From Glandiceps talaboti (Eukaryota; Hemichordata; Enteropneusta; Spengelidae): DNA of 64,000 nucleotides. The DNA is taken from NCBI RefSeq assembly GCF_964340395.1, contig NC_135552.1, positions 28,724,681 to 28,788,680 on the forward strand. Reading direction: 5' to 3'. The notes below the pieces were generated by a model. It saw only the letters and a program-made list of their open reading frames with translations. It was not told the DNA's origin and did not search any database. Every line of letters starts with the position of its first letter. Within the stretch, counting starts at the first letter, position 1. Positions 12,594-25,113 of the stretch are shown one piece after another. The position numbers and the translations under genes are program-made.

Positions 12594-14777
12594 CAGCAAA
12601 GTTGGTATAAAATTTAATATATAGTCGAAACTTACTGTAAACCCTTGCCTGAGTATTGAAAGGATCTCGACATGGAATGATGCCCACGTTGGAAAGTATA
12701 GTCAGTAAACCCAGTTGAATGTTGCCAAAAATTAATGTACACTGGATGGTCACGAACTTGAATGTAATTTTATAATCTTTGAGTGTGACCTTGGAAGCTC
12801 CATGAATGATACCTAACGTCTGCATGGCAGTAATCGTCGAAATAATAGACAGTACACTCAACCACAAATAAGGCTCATTTGGCCCCATCTGATATATAAA
12901 CAGAAAAATATATCACAACATGGTGAAAATTAAGATAAAATCAAATTGAAACAAACATTGGAAGTGGTCGAGAGTGTGATTAATTATAGGCAGATTAAAT
13001 ATTGGCAGTCGAAAGTTTTTTTTCATAATACAAAAATTATATACTGCTGTCATACTTAAAGACTGTATATCTTTGGTTGAGTTCTGATGAGACTATGACA
13101 CATTGGTCAAAAAATCAAGGCGGCGGCGGCGGAGGGGGGGGGGGGTAAGTTCTGACAATCTCAAGGGTCACAAATTCTTTGATTACATCAGGTATGAATC
13201 AAACACGCAATGAAACTGAACTTTCAAAATGTATATTTACTGCCGAAGGTAAAGCAGTTGGAAAGAGGATGGGGTTGGTACTTATATTAGCTACCGAGAG
13301 AAGTGTATAGATCTTGAGAATAGCATTACTGTGAAGTTTTCATGAAATAAATTTAGTGAAATTAAATTGAAATCTCCTTACCTTGCCGGGTAAATACCTT
13401 CCATCTAACCACAGAACAACGGCAATGAATAAAATCAAGGGTCGAAGTAAGGCGTTTTGGAGGACAAGTCTTCTGAGCCACGGACCGTTAGACCTAAAGA
13501 TGATGAACACATTCATAATCCTAGCATTAATACGTTTACTGGTATAAAAGTTATAAATATGTGTGTTGGCAACGTTTGAATTTTAATCCAAAACAATCAT
13601 TCATCGAAATAGTTTGAGCCTACCAGACCAACCTCGAGGAATCATTTTGAAATTTGTAATACATAACGATAGTTGTTATCTTTTTTCTCTTTTTTAATGA
13701 AGTCATTTGATGATGCGAGCCTCTGATTTTTGTTTATTCACGTGTCAAGATACCATCTTTGATAACCTGGTCCAATACCTCGTTTTGAGTTTTCACTTTG
13801 TGGTGCATTTAGTCTCAGACACTATAGTGGTCTGAGATTCATATTATTTAGCCTTGAAGTGAAGATTGCAAGCCCTTTTTTCATGACGCCGTAAAGGAAT
13901 GAGCAATGGACGACTATAAATTACATAAAGCTAAAAACTTACGGGGTAACTCTGATCTTTGGAAGACAAACACAGCAAGCAAGGAGTGGTGGTTCGTTCA
14001 AGTTGACTTCTTGATTGTTCATGGTATGGTACATAGCATCGGAGCCACCAAAGTAGTCAACGATTAACATTAAGAACATGTACAAAGTGATTGACAGGTA
14101 TCTGTGGACGTAAACAATTAATACACAATATTGATTACGTAGTAGACAACACTGATGACGCGAGAAGAAATCTTGTATAGATGGAAGGAGCGAAATCACG
14201 TTTTAAATCTTCACTATATGGAAATATTCTACTAATCAGAAAATAAGCGGAGATTCATACATTAAACTTCTTTTGATTGCTCTATAACACTGCTTCCACT
14301 GTCACAGAAAATCATGGAAACCAAACTTACATAGAGGCTGTGAAGTTGGTCAGCAACGTAGCACGTGGTATGAATAATCCTATACATGACGTGACGCTGA
14401 ATACCTGATGCAGAAAGAAAGGTTCAGATTTTGAGTTTCACGTCATCGTTTCGTCATTTGTACTGCTTGCATCAAACTACTGGTATGTCAGAGAAAAACT
14501 GGTCAGAAATTAAGCAATGGACGACTTTAAATTATGGTGAGCATTGTCTTAGTTTCATGTGTATTATGTATTAAGATTAACACCATCTGACTAACTGACT
14601 GACTGACTGACTGACTGACTGACTGATCCACCCACCCACCCACCCACCCACCCACCCACCCACCCACCCACCCACCCACTCACTCACTCACTCACTCACC
14701 CACCCACCCACCCACCCACCCACTCACTCACTCACTCACTCACTCACTCACTCACTCACTCACTCACTCACTCACTC

Positions 14778-14819
<42 letters not shown>

Positions 14820-15369
14820 AAAACAACCGATCAACCAACCAACCAACCCACTCACTCACTCACTCACTCACTCACTCACTCACTCACTCACTCACTCACT
14901 CACTCACTCACTAACTAACTAACTAACTAACAAAACAACCGATCAACCAACCAACCAACCAACCAACCCACTGACTCACTGACTCACTCACTCACTCACT
15001 CACCCACCCACCCACCCACCCACCCACCAGCCAACCAATCAACTAGCTAGCTATTTGAATTTTTAACACCAATAATAGGCTATATACTCACTGGATAAAC
15101 ACCAATGACCCAGATGAGTTTGTTTCTCCTCAGTTTGGTTGGTATTTTGTTACGTAAGTAATACACGGCCTCGAAGAAGAGTGCTACACTGATGACTGCT
15201 AGAACTGGTACGACAACCAGGATTGCTCTCAGTGCTGTTGTTGCACCTGTACAGATAATGAAGACGATATGGAGTTTAATGGCAGTTAAACGAAGTAGGT
15301 AGTCGAAAATATTCATAACAAAATAAAACAAGTAATTTTATACACGCGCACACACACACACACACACGC

Positions 15370-15442
<73 letters not shown>

Positions 15443-18400
15443 CACATACATGCATACACAACCACACAGACACGCATGTAAACGCAAGGAATTGCTTTAT
15501 CCTTCATTAGGTAATGTGTATGTATAAGTCTTGCATAGTCAATACTAGAAGTGTGTAGTTTCTATATAAAGTGGTTATTAATGGTGATAAACAATATACA
15601 GATAGCTGATACATATCCAAGAAAATGATACTGAATGATAGAAATCTCAACCTGATAGTAGAATTGTAAAGACCTGGCTGCTCATTGCGGTCAGACAGTC
15701 GTGACGTTAGACTTATTCTCGTCTCGACAAAATCACATGGGTGGAATTCCAAGCTCACCAAGTTAGAGATGTACTTAATACAGCAATGGGTTATGTATCA
15801 GAAGTATTACATGTACTATGTTTCACCTCAGATAACCCATACACACATTTGATTCTGTCTGACAACAAGCAATTAAAGGATGAGTGTCAGATACATGTAT
15901 GTGTGTCACTGTGACGCGACGTCCATATCTGATAAGACTGATACCCGTCCTTCCTTGTCTAAACATCACAACAAATAGTGATTCACCACGATACTTCGGC
16001 AGATACCTTACTCCATTTTGTTGTTGTTTATTTTCTAATACCTAAAACATGTTACTTCATTATACTCCTGTATGGATGAGTTTTCTACGAGTTTCTTCGT
16101 GATTGACTAAGATACCGTTCAAACACAATATTTTGATTTTTTTCGCAAAACTAAAACCTACGTCTTCTTTGATAGTGGTAGCATACGTATATGTCAACGA
16201 GGGATTCTCAATGGCGTGTATGTGAGTATGTACACAAGTGTACAGGGTTATATTTTAATACCTATATACCTCAACCTGTAGCCTAATGGCATTAACTAAA
16301 CAAATCGGTTATTTCACTGCTAGTATGTAGCCTGGAATTATACTCAGTTAAGTCACTAAAGTCCATCGTTTACAGAAGAGTGTGGACACCACGCTACTGT
16401 GAGTATGCAACCATACACCTTTCGTGTATGGTCTATGGGGGTACGACATAGGACGTATACACTGCTCAACCAATTGTGGTATGGTAATGGCGTGGTGTGT
16501 TGTGTTGTGTTGTGTTGTGTTGTGTTGTGATGTGATGTGATGTGATGTGATGTGATGTGATGTGCTGTGAGGGGATGTGGTGTGGTGTGGTGTGGTGTGG
16601 TGTGGTGTAGTGTAGTGTGGTGTGGTGTGGTGTGGTGTGGTGTGGTGTGGTGCGGTTCGGCGTGGCGAAGCGTAGTGGCACAGTAGAAGACTCGTATTTG
16701 ATTCCTGTGCCTACTTCTTAAATTTATTGCTTATCTAGCAACTGAGAGTTGTGTACGGTAAATGCCCCGAGCTTGAACGTGAGAATGGTATGTTAGGTTG
16801 ATCCCGAATGAATGACCCCTTGACCTTTACATGAATGAGCAGTTGTAAGTGGTCGGTCAGTTGCCAGATTGGACCCATCTATATCACAGAGAGTTTACCT
16901 TGATGCTAGGGAAGTAAGTCATAATCTATAGAATTTCAAGGATTCGTCTCAGGGATTTATAGGGTCACCAGACATCCGGTCAGATGGACATGTTAATATT
17001 CAAAATATTGTTTTTGTTGACAAAAATGTATTATGATTGTACGATTGAATTTTACGATAAATTTGAGGGCAACTGATTGTTTCGTTTGGGGAATAGTAAG
17101 TGTTTAGAGGTCGTTTCTTTTGGTCTTTCGGTATGAGATGAGAATATTTCCACGAATCCACTAAATAGTACATAGTATGAAGGTAATAGTCTTTGAAGCA
17201 ATGCGTCAGCATGTCTTGACTTAATTTCAAAATCAGTGCAATTTTCTATAATTATACTAGCAAAACATAATTATGTATTTTAACTGTCGAATGTCTACTA
17301 ATTCACTGAAATCGATATTTAACATTTATGCAACTTTATATAATGTGGTCTCACCGTGTTTTTATCGCACTAAGAGGTGAGCAACTAACTTTACAAAAGT
17401 CATATTTTTGGAAACCTGAATATGTAATTATTGACTATCTTAGTGTATTTCGTTTGTGTTTTTATCCATCAGTTAAGCTAAACTAGTGCACGTGACTGTT
17501 ACCGCCTGGTGTGGAAATTTGTAAGGGTATTTGATAACTTGTGATAGAAACAAGAATTTGTTGTCAGTCAGATGTTAGGTTTTTGACGTTCGTGACTTAC
17601 TGTCCATCTAGACTACTGAAAGGATTCCGACTACTATATGACTCCATGGATACTCAAGATGCTGACTGCCGTGTTATCATTTTACTGTCAATTTCACCAA
17701 CCTTGTCGAAAAAGCGCGTATTAGTACTACATGTATTACGAATATATTTTGTATCTTGGTTCATACAAAATTGGTAGTAGATAAAGACAACACTTCGTCG
17801 TCATGCTGACCCAATACAAATTGTGATACGTCGCTTCGTTACTACCCGACCCATTGCAGTCGACTACATAAAAGTTTAAAATGACACATGTTTACAGACT
17901 TCGAAGACTTGTAGTAATCACAGTGTGTTACAATTATTTGTATAATTTTGTTTTCATTTATAAAGAGTCGGCAGGTATTGTCCTTATCTACCAACAATGT
18001 TGTATTAACCAACATTTGTAATATACGCTTATCGGCGAGCTTACATGAAATTGGTCATAAGACTCCTTGGCTGCCCGTCTTGCTATGGACGGACATACTT
18101 TCATTATCATGTCCTTAGCGTGTAAGGAAAAAGTTGAACTGAAAGCCAAACTACCAATAAAATTCATGGCAGATACCAAACTTAACTGAAGCACCTAAAA
18201 TCTCAAAAAAGGAAATTCTGGAACGAAAAAGAGTGTTTCCATTTTACAACAACATCCAAATAGTAAAACTTGAAACTGGAATTATCGGCTTTCAATTTGA
18301 GGGCCAGTCTGACCTCCAGTTGACATTACTTTCAAATACTACGTACTGAAGCCAACGGCGTTATTATCTATTAAAGTTCGATAGATATAAAATGCACAGT

Positions 18401-18561
18401 TGTTGTTGTATAATCATAGAGTTAGGAACTTTAAAAAATGAACTAAGTATCTAGGTATACCTCGAAAATAACTTACCGGGAATAACTTCGTTGGCATAGG
18501 GGATATAATCGGCACAAGGAAGGGATTCGTTTTCACGCAAGTCCGATGTGTTATCGGCCAT
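11823..18561 (-). CDS. SLC51A-like: Gene B: organic solute transporter subunit alpha-like, complete, 364 aa
   Basis: Joined coding exons 18561-18477, 15246-15092, 14404-14331, 14101-13943, 13493-13382, 12888-12636 and 12079-11823 give 1095 nt, ATG to TAA, 364 residues; the human subunit is about 340. All introns are GT-AG; phases are 1,0,2,2,0,1. Order: glycosylation sequon N4-T-S; span 1 about 34-60; basic loop KLRRNK; span 2 with LFIPRA; span 3 ending in DYFGG (120-124); loop with CCVCLP (147-152), like the Cys-rich loop of vertebrate OST-alpha; spans 4-6 about 170-270; span 7 with VICEFF; charged C-terminal tail. TMEM184 proteins share the fold but lack the Cys loop, so OST-alpha is preferred. 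The family moves bile acids, steroid sulfates and similar solutes by facilitated exchange as a heterodimer with OST-beta; substrate here is unknown. Introns 2 and 6 are largely satellite DNA. Confidence 0.92.
12195..12593. repeat. (GTAT)n/(GT)n array filling gene B intron 6
   Basis: The intron is 556 nt (12080-12635); about 400 nt are GTAT units with GT-rich interruptions, a (GTGC)n patch and a terminal (GT)n. Confidence 0.97.
12636..12888 (-). CDS. Gene B coding exon 6 (spans 5 and 6)
   Basis: Acceptor TATATCAG ends at 12889; donor GTAAGT begins at 12635. 253 nt, phase 0 in, 1 out. It contains EPYLWLSVLSIISTITAMQ, the loop to KFVTIQCTL and IIPCRDPF. The initial Met is internal, not a start codon. 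Confidence 0.92.
13382..13493 (-). CDS. Gene B coding exon 5 (span 4)
   Basis: Acceptor CTTTAG ends at 13494; donor GTAAGG begins at 13381. 112 nt, phase 2 in, 0 out. It reads NGPWLRRLVLQNALLRPLIL and onward to LWLDGRYLPGK. Confidence 0.92.
13943..14101 (-). CDS. Gene B coding exon 4 (DYFGG and Cys loop)
   Basis: Acceptor GTCCACAG ends at 14102; donor GTAAGT begins at 13942. 159 nt, phase 2 in and out. It contains span 3, the DYFGG motif and the ACCVCLPKIRVTP loop. Confidence 0.93.
14331..14404 (-). CDS. Gene B coding exon 3 (LFIPRA segment)
   Basis: Acceptor GCATCAG ends at 14405; donor GTAAGT begins at 14330. 74 nt, phase 0 in, 2 out. It reads VFSVTSCIGLFIPRATLL then TNFTASI. An inner CAG nine bases downstream was not used because phase and paralogue length fit only the outer site. 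Confidence 0.92.
14595..15045. repeat. Compound tetranucleotide array in gene B intron 2
   Basis: Blocks of CTGA, CCCA, CTCA, CTAA and ACCA units. A unit of blocks containing AACAAAACAACCGATCAACC is itself repeated (around 14816 and 14929). It ends about 45 nt from the exon 2 donor. Confidence 0.95.
15092..15246 (-). CDS. Gene B coding exon 2 (membrane span 1, basic loop)
   Basis: Acceptor CTGTACAG ends at 15247; donor GTGAGT begins at 15091. 155 nt. It reads ALRAILVVVPVLAVISVALF, then EAVYYLRNKIPTKLRRNK and LIWVIGVYP. Confidence 0.92.
15343..15437. repeat. (CA)n(CT)n microsatellite in gene B intron 1
   Basis: About 58 nt of CA with CG variants followed by 18 CT units, roughly 100 nt upstream (in transcription) of exon 2. 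Confidence 0.95.
15438..18476. other. Gene B intron 1, mostly unique sequence
   Basis: About 3 kb between exons 1 and 2. Apart from the pentanucleotide array at 16.5 kb nothing was recognised; an open frame at 17988-18194 was considered and rejected. Confidence 0.6.
16496..16655. repeat. Pentanucleotide array GTGTT / GTGAT / GTGGT
   Basis: Three successive blocks of related 5-bp units inside gene B intron 1, each block homogeneous, as after stepwise spread of point variants. Confidence 0.95.
18477..18561 (-). CDS. Gene B coding exon 1
   Basis: Encodes 28 residues from MADNTSDLREN to NEVIP plus one base. The donor is GTAAGT from 18476, phase 1. The ATG context is AAGATGG. No hydrophobic signal peptide is seen, as expected for this family. 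Confidence 0.85.
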
Positions 18562-18617
18562 CTTGGAGAGTACTGTAGTGGAACAGTCGAGTCTGCAACG
18601 AAGAGCAACTTGCATGG

Positions 18618-18625
18618 TTTTATAT
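18618..18625 (-). promoter_or_regulatory. Candidate TATA box of gene B
   Basis: TATATAAA on the minus strand, 57-64 nt upstream of the gene B ATG. Initiation about 30 nt downstream would leave a 5' UTR of roughly 30 nt. Position fits, but AT-rich sequence gives such matches by chance. Confidence 0.35.
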
Positions 18626-18629
18626 AGTC

Positions 18630-20040
18630 AAAACGACCACTAAACTGTCAATTGCAAATGAAAAATTTGATCCTTCAAGAAAGGGGGCAGCGGATATCCG
18701 TCTGCAAGGACAGAAATGTGACGTCAGCAAAGACCAAAACTGAGAAAACAATAGTCTAGGGTCTCGCACTGTTGAGACCGCAAGTTCTCCAAACGTATTG
18801 AAGCCTAACCAAACAACCCTTTAAATATGAACAGAGAACGGAACGATATTGAATTATCAGTTTAGAAAGAAATAATCTTGACCTAAGAGATGTCCCTTGT
18901 CTCATTTGACGGCGGGTAAAACTTAATCGACCATTTTCATTTCTGATTTATCAGATAAAGTTGACCCTCTTTGCAATGAGTCACATAGTTGTTATCTTAC
19001 AGTAGGAACTTAAGATGAAATTTAATTGAATTTATTCGGCAATGTTTCTGTCACGTTTATCACATACAAGTAGTGACGGTTTGTGGATTTCACTGTACGG
19101 TGTTTACAAAGCTACCCTCTCTGTGTTTACAACTATGACCCGTGTTAGCAAAAAGCAAATAAACCTAGATCTTCAATCGATTCAATGGAACACACACTAA
19201 CAGACCATAGAGGTCAAAGAATTGTGTTAAAGCCCAGGTTAACATGTTTTTTAAAAAAAAAGTTTAAATTTTAAAACCAAACTAGGTTTAGATTTAGATT
19301 TTGAATCTGATTTGAATGAAGGTCGAAAGATCTGGTTATTCTTCCTTAAATCATGTACACAACCAAAAAATGTTTATAATTAACCCACATTCACTCATAT
19401 ATGCCTGTCTGTCTGTCTGTTTGATGGTTAAAATGTATATTCAATGGAATGAATTGAGAACTAAAATGGATTACGTATGTATGTATGTATGTATGTATGT
19501 ATGTATGTATGTATAGTTTTTCGACAAGAGCTACATACAAGAACAGTAAATCAAGTAACATTCATAAATGAATGTTTAATCAGGTTTTGATTAATCCAAC
19601 CATACAATAGATTACAGACAGTAATGTTTGCAGAGAGTATATTTCTATAGTTCTGTCAAACTGACAACGAATAGTTCTCAAACTAAATTGTCAGCTATTG
19701 GGCATAACCTCTCTGCTAGAACAGTAACTCAATGTTGATAGTGAGACAGTCGCTGATATCAAGGAGTCATTCATCTTCAATTTGTGAGGTACTAGCACTT
19801 AGTAGTAAAGTGCAGGTCTGTTGATATCATTGCCAACCCTATAGGATATGACAAAGTGTGTATGTCAAAGAAAGACAACTAAAAATGTTAGACATAGAGC
19901 AAACTCTGTTTATGTCCTAATGTGGCAAATTATGGCCGAGTAGAACTCAAAGTGGACCAAAAGGAAGAGGAAAGAGTGCTGCTAGTACTGCTGCTACGGC
20001 CACTGCTCAGCTACATTAATTGATAATGTTGTCGAGGCTA
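18630..20040. other. No recognised gene upstream of gene B
   Basis: Presumed promoter-proximal and intergenic DNA. Contains a short (GTAT)n at about 19474-19513. Confidence 0.55.
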
Positions 20041-20049
20041 TTTTTAATG

Positions 20050-20069
20050 TTGTTGTTGCTGCTGCTGCT

Positions 20070-20122
<53 letters not shown>

Positions 20123-20172
20123 TGTTGTTGTTTATTGTTGTTGTTGTGTGTTGTTGTTGTTACTGGTGGTGG

Positions 20173-20239
<67 letters not shown>

Positions 20240-20265
20240 GGTGGTGGTGGTAGTGGTGGTGGTGA
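20050..20265. repeat. Trinucleotide mosaic TGC, TCG, TTG, GAT, GGT
   Basis: Successive homogeneous blocks of different 3-bp units, including about 18 TCG and 15 GAT units. No supported coding use. Confidence 0.95.
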
Positions 20266-20701
20266 TTATATTATATTTTGTTGTTTGGCTTGATAAACAC
20301 TATCTCCGTACTGAGTAATAACTTCAAAGTAACAATGTGAGTTCTGTTAAATGCTTTGATGACTTGTCATGATGTATAAGGTGTATGATTGATACGTTCT
20401 CAGCAGGAGGGTAATTTATCAGCTGTGAAGGCTAGACGCTATGTTAAGTGGTTTAATCATATCAACACGTTTCAGATACACGTACATGTACCAGCAGCTG
20501 ACCAGGGAATTATCAAAAGTAGTTGTATTAAAGCTTGGATGGTTGACAGTTCTTGGTTTTCAGGTAATGCTTCATCGGCACAAGTCACAATATCTCCTAC
20601 CATGGAGTGACGTATTAACTCAATATAGCCATTGAAGATACTAAGTTTCACTCTGAGGCTTTATATAGTAAAATGCATACATTGGTTTTGTTGGGACTAC
20701 T

Positions 20702-20872
20702 ATGTCTGTCTGTCTGTCTGTCTGTCTGTCAGTGTATGTATGTATGTATGTATGTATGTATGTATGTATGTATGTATGTACATGTGTATGTATGTATGTA
20801 TGTATGTATGTATGTATGTATGTATGTATGTATGTATGTATGTATGTATGTATGTATGTATGTATGTATGTC

Positions 20873-20915
<43 letters not shown>

Positions 20916-20920
20916 CTGCC

Positions 20921-20969
<49 letters not shown>

Positions 20970-21038
20970 ATGTATGTATGTATGTATGTATGTATGTCTC
21001 TGTCTCTCTATGTCTGTTTGTCCCTCGCGCGATCTCGC

Positions 21039-21118
<80 letters not shown>
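20702..21118. repeat. (GTCT)n, (GTAT)n, (GTCT)n, (GTAT)n, (CT)n compound array
   Basis: GTCT and GTAT blocks alternate, then GCGCGATCTCGCGATC and a long (CT)n. All long frames over it are repeat translations. Confidence 0.96.
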
Positions 21119-21122
<4 letters not shown>

Positions 21123-24100
21123 TTTGGGTCGGGTAATGAGAAACAGTAAAAAAGTAGGGTCACCCTAATGCAAGTTAAAATAGTTTAGACGAATTGAAAT
21201 TACAAGATGTCTTTAACTTGTTATTAACACTCCCTCACGTTCGTTTGTACATATATATGTAATCAAGTGTTATGTGCATTTGATTTTCAAATGCTAGGCC
21301 CATTACGGTTCTGTTTCATGCGTACTTCTCATTTTACTGTATTATTTTCTTCCATATTGGTTTGGTATTATGAGTGTACTGCCGTTTAAGTGAGTGGACA
21401 TTTTTATCTTGATTATGGTTAGATGTGGCAACAAATGCCGCACTTGAATTACACATTGAAAAGAGCAAATAAAAATATGATTTGCTTGATGGATGACACT
21501 GCAGAGCCTAGTCGTTTGACCCTACGTTCTAGGTGTACACTGACTCGACGTGTCTTGGCTATGGATAGCATTGTCCTAAAACAACTGGCATTTTAGTCAG
21601 AATATTGCATATTTCATCATCTTGTGATGACACATCAACTGACACTGTTTTAGACCCACTGAATCACAATTGGTCCCGAAGGACAAATCATTCCGAGGTC
21701 ACACAATTTTTTAACCGTTGGCAAAAATCAGATAGACGAGACTTTACAACCGTCACAAAGCTGTCATCACTGTGTTCGACAGAATTCCACAATGTAATTA
21801 TAGCCCAATAAAACAACCAAGAAATCACCATTTGATAGCTTTTGTCGGCAACTACAAAAGACGTCTCGCTGTCTTGTAACCCCACACCTTGTAGTTAGGA
21901 AACTTGACAAACTTAGCAAAATTACAGAATATACAATATATAAGATGAGACACTGAAGGTCGACTCTGGTCGACTCCATGCTTTTATCAAGGAGTCCGTC
22001 AAGGGGGGCTGTAAATTCACACTATAAAATTATCATATTCGCTGTCAACAAAAATCTTTTGTCGGCCTTTACATTTTACAAAATATTTTGGTATACGTGG
22101 TTTGCTGTGTGTACATGGCAAAATTTATTTTTAATGTTTTGGAAATTTCATATTTAGTTTAATGCTAGAGTTGATGCAAGCCTTTCTGTACACCAGGGGT
22201 CATGGGTCGTCAAGGATAACGAACTATCAGAAGCAGAACCATAGCCTGTTCACACTCAGTAGTTGCTGCTGCTTTCAGGTTAGCTGTGAATCCATGGTAA
22301 CAGCGTTCTGAGCAGGGCTCGCTTCAGTTTCCAAAGTTGATGCAGAATAAACCAACACTGAGTCTAGACTATCATCAAATATGAATTAGATTTTGTAAAT
22401 GCAAGTTTCATTTTGGAATAATAAAATCATTTAATCTGTTTTATCTCTATAACCTTGTCAAAGTCGACCACGAGATGGCGCAAAACAATGATGACTTTTC
22501 GGGGGGGGGGGGGATTACGGAATAATGGTGACAATGTGTTCAGCTGTTCATGCAACTAAAGTTCAGAAGATGATATTAGGCTAACGACCCTTTTCTCAGA
22601 AAAAAAACCTGATCACGGCATCATTCTTGTATTTAAGAGACGACTCGGATTTACACATAATTGAAAAAGTTAAATACAAAAAAAATCTATTTTTTTTTTA
22701 AATTTAAAAAACATATTTTTGAATGCTTGTGTGAAAGACATGCGGAAATTTGAAGCAAGCCGAGCTACTGGTCTTTCTTGCTGTTTAATATTTTGTGTCA
22801 ATTTGCTAAATTCGCAGTCTGTCTACTTCGAAATAAAACTCGTCAATTTTATGGGGGGGGGGGGAACTGGTTCTATTAATAAGAACAAGCCATATATAGT
22901 TATTAATTGATAATCTTGTTGTTTCACAGTAGCTTTTTTATGGTACGTATGGGGTCAACAGTATTGAAATAAGGGTTAATCTTAGGGCATGTCGCCAGTT
23001 TGCCGATCGTTCAAAGGGAACGAACCGTGGTTCGATTTGCCTCATTTATTACAGCAACAGAAATATCCCCCGTAAATTCACTTTTATGAGTCATGTTAAT
23101 AGGGGCTAACTTGGATGAAGTCCCAGGCTAGCTGTCACCTTTATGTATTCGACAAACGCTATCTCCCATGATCGTGCCACCAGCATATTGTGCAGGGGGT
23201 GGGGTGGGGGTTAAAGCACTCTACGCAGTCAATCGTCCTTCATATTCCCATACTCAATTTGGCAGTTTCTTAAACACTTAAAAGCTACAGTCAAAAAGCA
23301 AAGAATAAATTGTCAAATGTTTGAAAGAATCCTTTCATATACATCTCAATTTTGGTGATCGAATTTCGTTAATTCTTACAGCTATGATGTTTCCCTCCCT
23401 CCCCTTCATTCTGAATATATGCACATTATACAACGTCAGGGCTAAGTACTTCGTATCCCGTTGCATCGACCGTATCATTCTAGCCTCTCTACAACTATAT
23501 GGCGAGTTCACACTTTTTCCCCGTGATACACAACAAACTACAGTAGTGAGATTTACCATTCACTTCGCTCCGTACTTTAGCCCTGTGTTTTTATGACCAT
23601 GTCCTTGACGGCAGGGTACGTTCACACTGCTATACGAATGTACGGGGTAACAGTACGAAAGCGCAAGTCAATAGATGATTCAATAACACCAGTATATACA
23701 TTACGTACTCAAAATTTTGACACTTGCCTTCATTACTCATACATGTGTCCCCGTACTCAAACCAAAATTCCACCTGTCCATGTAAACAGGTGAATGCACA
23801 ATTGGCCTGTATAAGAAATCCCTGTTGTGTAAATTCTAAAAACTAATGAAATTTTCGAATTGGAAGTTTAGATTTTGAACTTGAACTAAGGCCAGTGGAC
23901 ACTGTGAGTAATTTTATATGGTCACCCGAGACCTTGATCTTCACAACCCTAACCCTAACGTGCATTTAACTCCCGGGGTGGGGGGTTAGTCTCATAGAAC
24001 GGTATACGGGTATGTACCGCCCAAATAGGTAACTTTTTAACGAAAAGATCCATAAACCTGGGTCGAATTTTCATCTGAAAATTCTCTAATCATGGGGTCG

Positions 24101-24530
24101 ATAACACAGGAATCGGTTTCATGGCCCGGTTTAGAAACACCTTCACGGCATCCAAATAGAGGTAATTTACTGGATGATTGTGACTGGAAAACTCTAATGG
24201 GTTTGAATTATGTATGCGCAGATGTTTTGAACTTGGGCCGAACTCCCGTCTCAAATTTGGGAAGTATCCCCCCCCCCTCTTTCTGACGGGGATGTAACTT
24301 GAGAACGAACGGAATAAGTCAATAGTATATTCCTTGTGCGCGCATTAGTGGTGAGTATTTTGATAAAGTGGATGAAGGAAGGCCTTGATCGAAATTGTCA
24401 GCAGCCAGAGGTACGTATATGATGTTGTTTGACCAAATGGTTCGTACTCTCTAGTTTAGGTTATGCTTATGTTAGATGGGAAGAAATTGGAAACTGAACT
24501 TCAAAGATCGTCATTAATACTGTAGTACAA
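21119..24530. other. No recognised gene
   Basis: AT-rich intergenic with G-tracts at about 22501-22514 and 22853-22864. Open frames are short and unsupported. Confidence 0.55.
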
Positions 24531-24531
24531 T

Positions 24532-24778
24532 TATAAGCCAGCTAACCTGAAACAGAACATCGTCTCGCCCGACAAAAATCTTAAAAAATTGCCTCATGTT
24601 ATCATCTGGCTTGACAAAAATCTTACTAAAATTCTAATTACATATATCAACATTGGCACGATTTTCACCGTGTCTGACGGTGAAATGTAGCAGTGTTTGT
24701 AAAAATTTTGTCGCCGCAGACAATAAAATGTAACGATGTTGGTAAGACTTTTGTTGAGAGGCAATTAACTGGCTTATA
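24532..24778. mobile_element. Candidate MITE with terminal inverted repeats
   Basis: The ends TATAAGCCAGCTAA and TTAACTGGCTTATA are near-perfect inverted repeats, 247 bp apart, and begin with TA, a common target duplication. No transposase frame. The inside carries several copies of GACAAAAATCTTAC or its complement, a motif that recurs near 26.9, 27.1, 27.2 and 31.9 kb. Confidence 0.6.
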
Positions 24779-24866
24779 TTTTACAATAACTCCCCCGGTC
24801 TATCACACCTGAAAGATCTGCCTTACAGTACATAGTGGTTTTTTGAATATGAAAATATTTAATAAA

Positions 24867-25113
24867 TTAGTCGTTACTTGTGATAGTATTGATGTCACCG
24901 CACATGGATTGAGTTGGTGACATAGAATGCGTCACAGTTGTTGAATAGATAGAGTATAACACACTGGTGACTAGTGCCATGTAGTGTGTGTGCTGAGATT
25001 TAGTAGTGGTACATTCCTCTACCAGTGTACACTGTGTCCCAGAAGAGTAATAACTCCCCTGACATGATTGGTTCACAAGCGAACAAAATCTGTTGTCATG
25101 TTCTATTGCGTAC
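24867..25113 (-). CDS. Unassigned exon-like open frame with stop (possible terminal exon)
   Basis: An acceptor-like GTTTTCAG is followed by 81 open codons ending in TAA. The reading has several cysteines (NRFCSLVNQSCQGSYYSSG, then TQCTLVEECTTT) and looks extracellular. The frame stays open upstream to 25199 without an ATG there, so a terminal exon is more likely than an intronless gene. No family recognised and no partner exon found. Confidence 0.25.

Noticed and set aside
17988-18194. Extra exon within gene B intron 1
   Set aside because: Open frame with a GTAAGC donor, but joining it to exon 1 in phase gives an early stop, and its end phase does not fit exon 2. Paralogues have no such exon.
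23945-23960. Telomere-like CCCTAACCCTAAC
   Set aside because: Only about two units; too short for an interstitial telomere tract.
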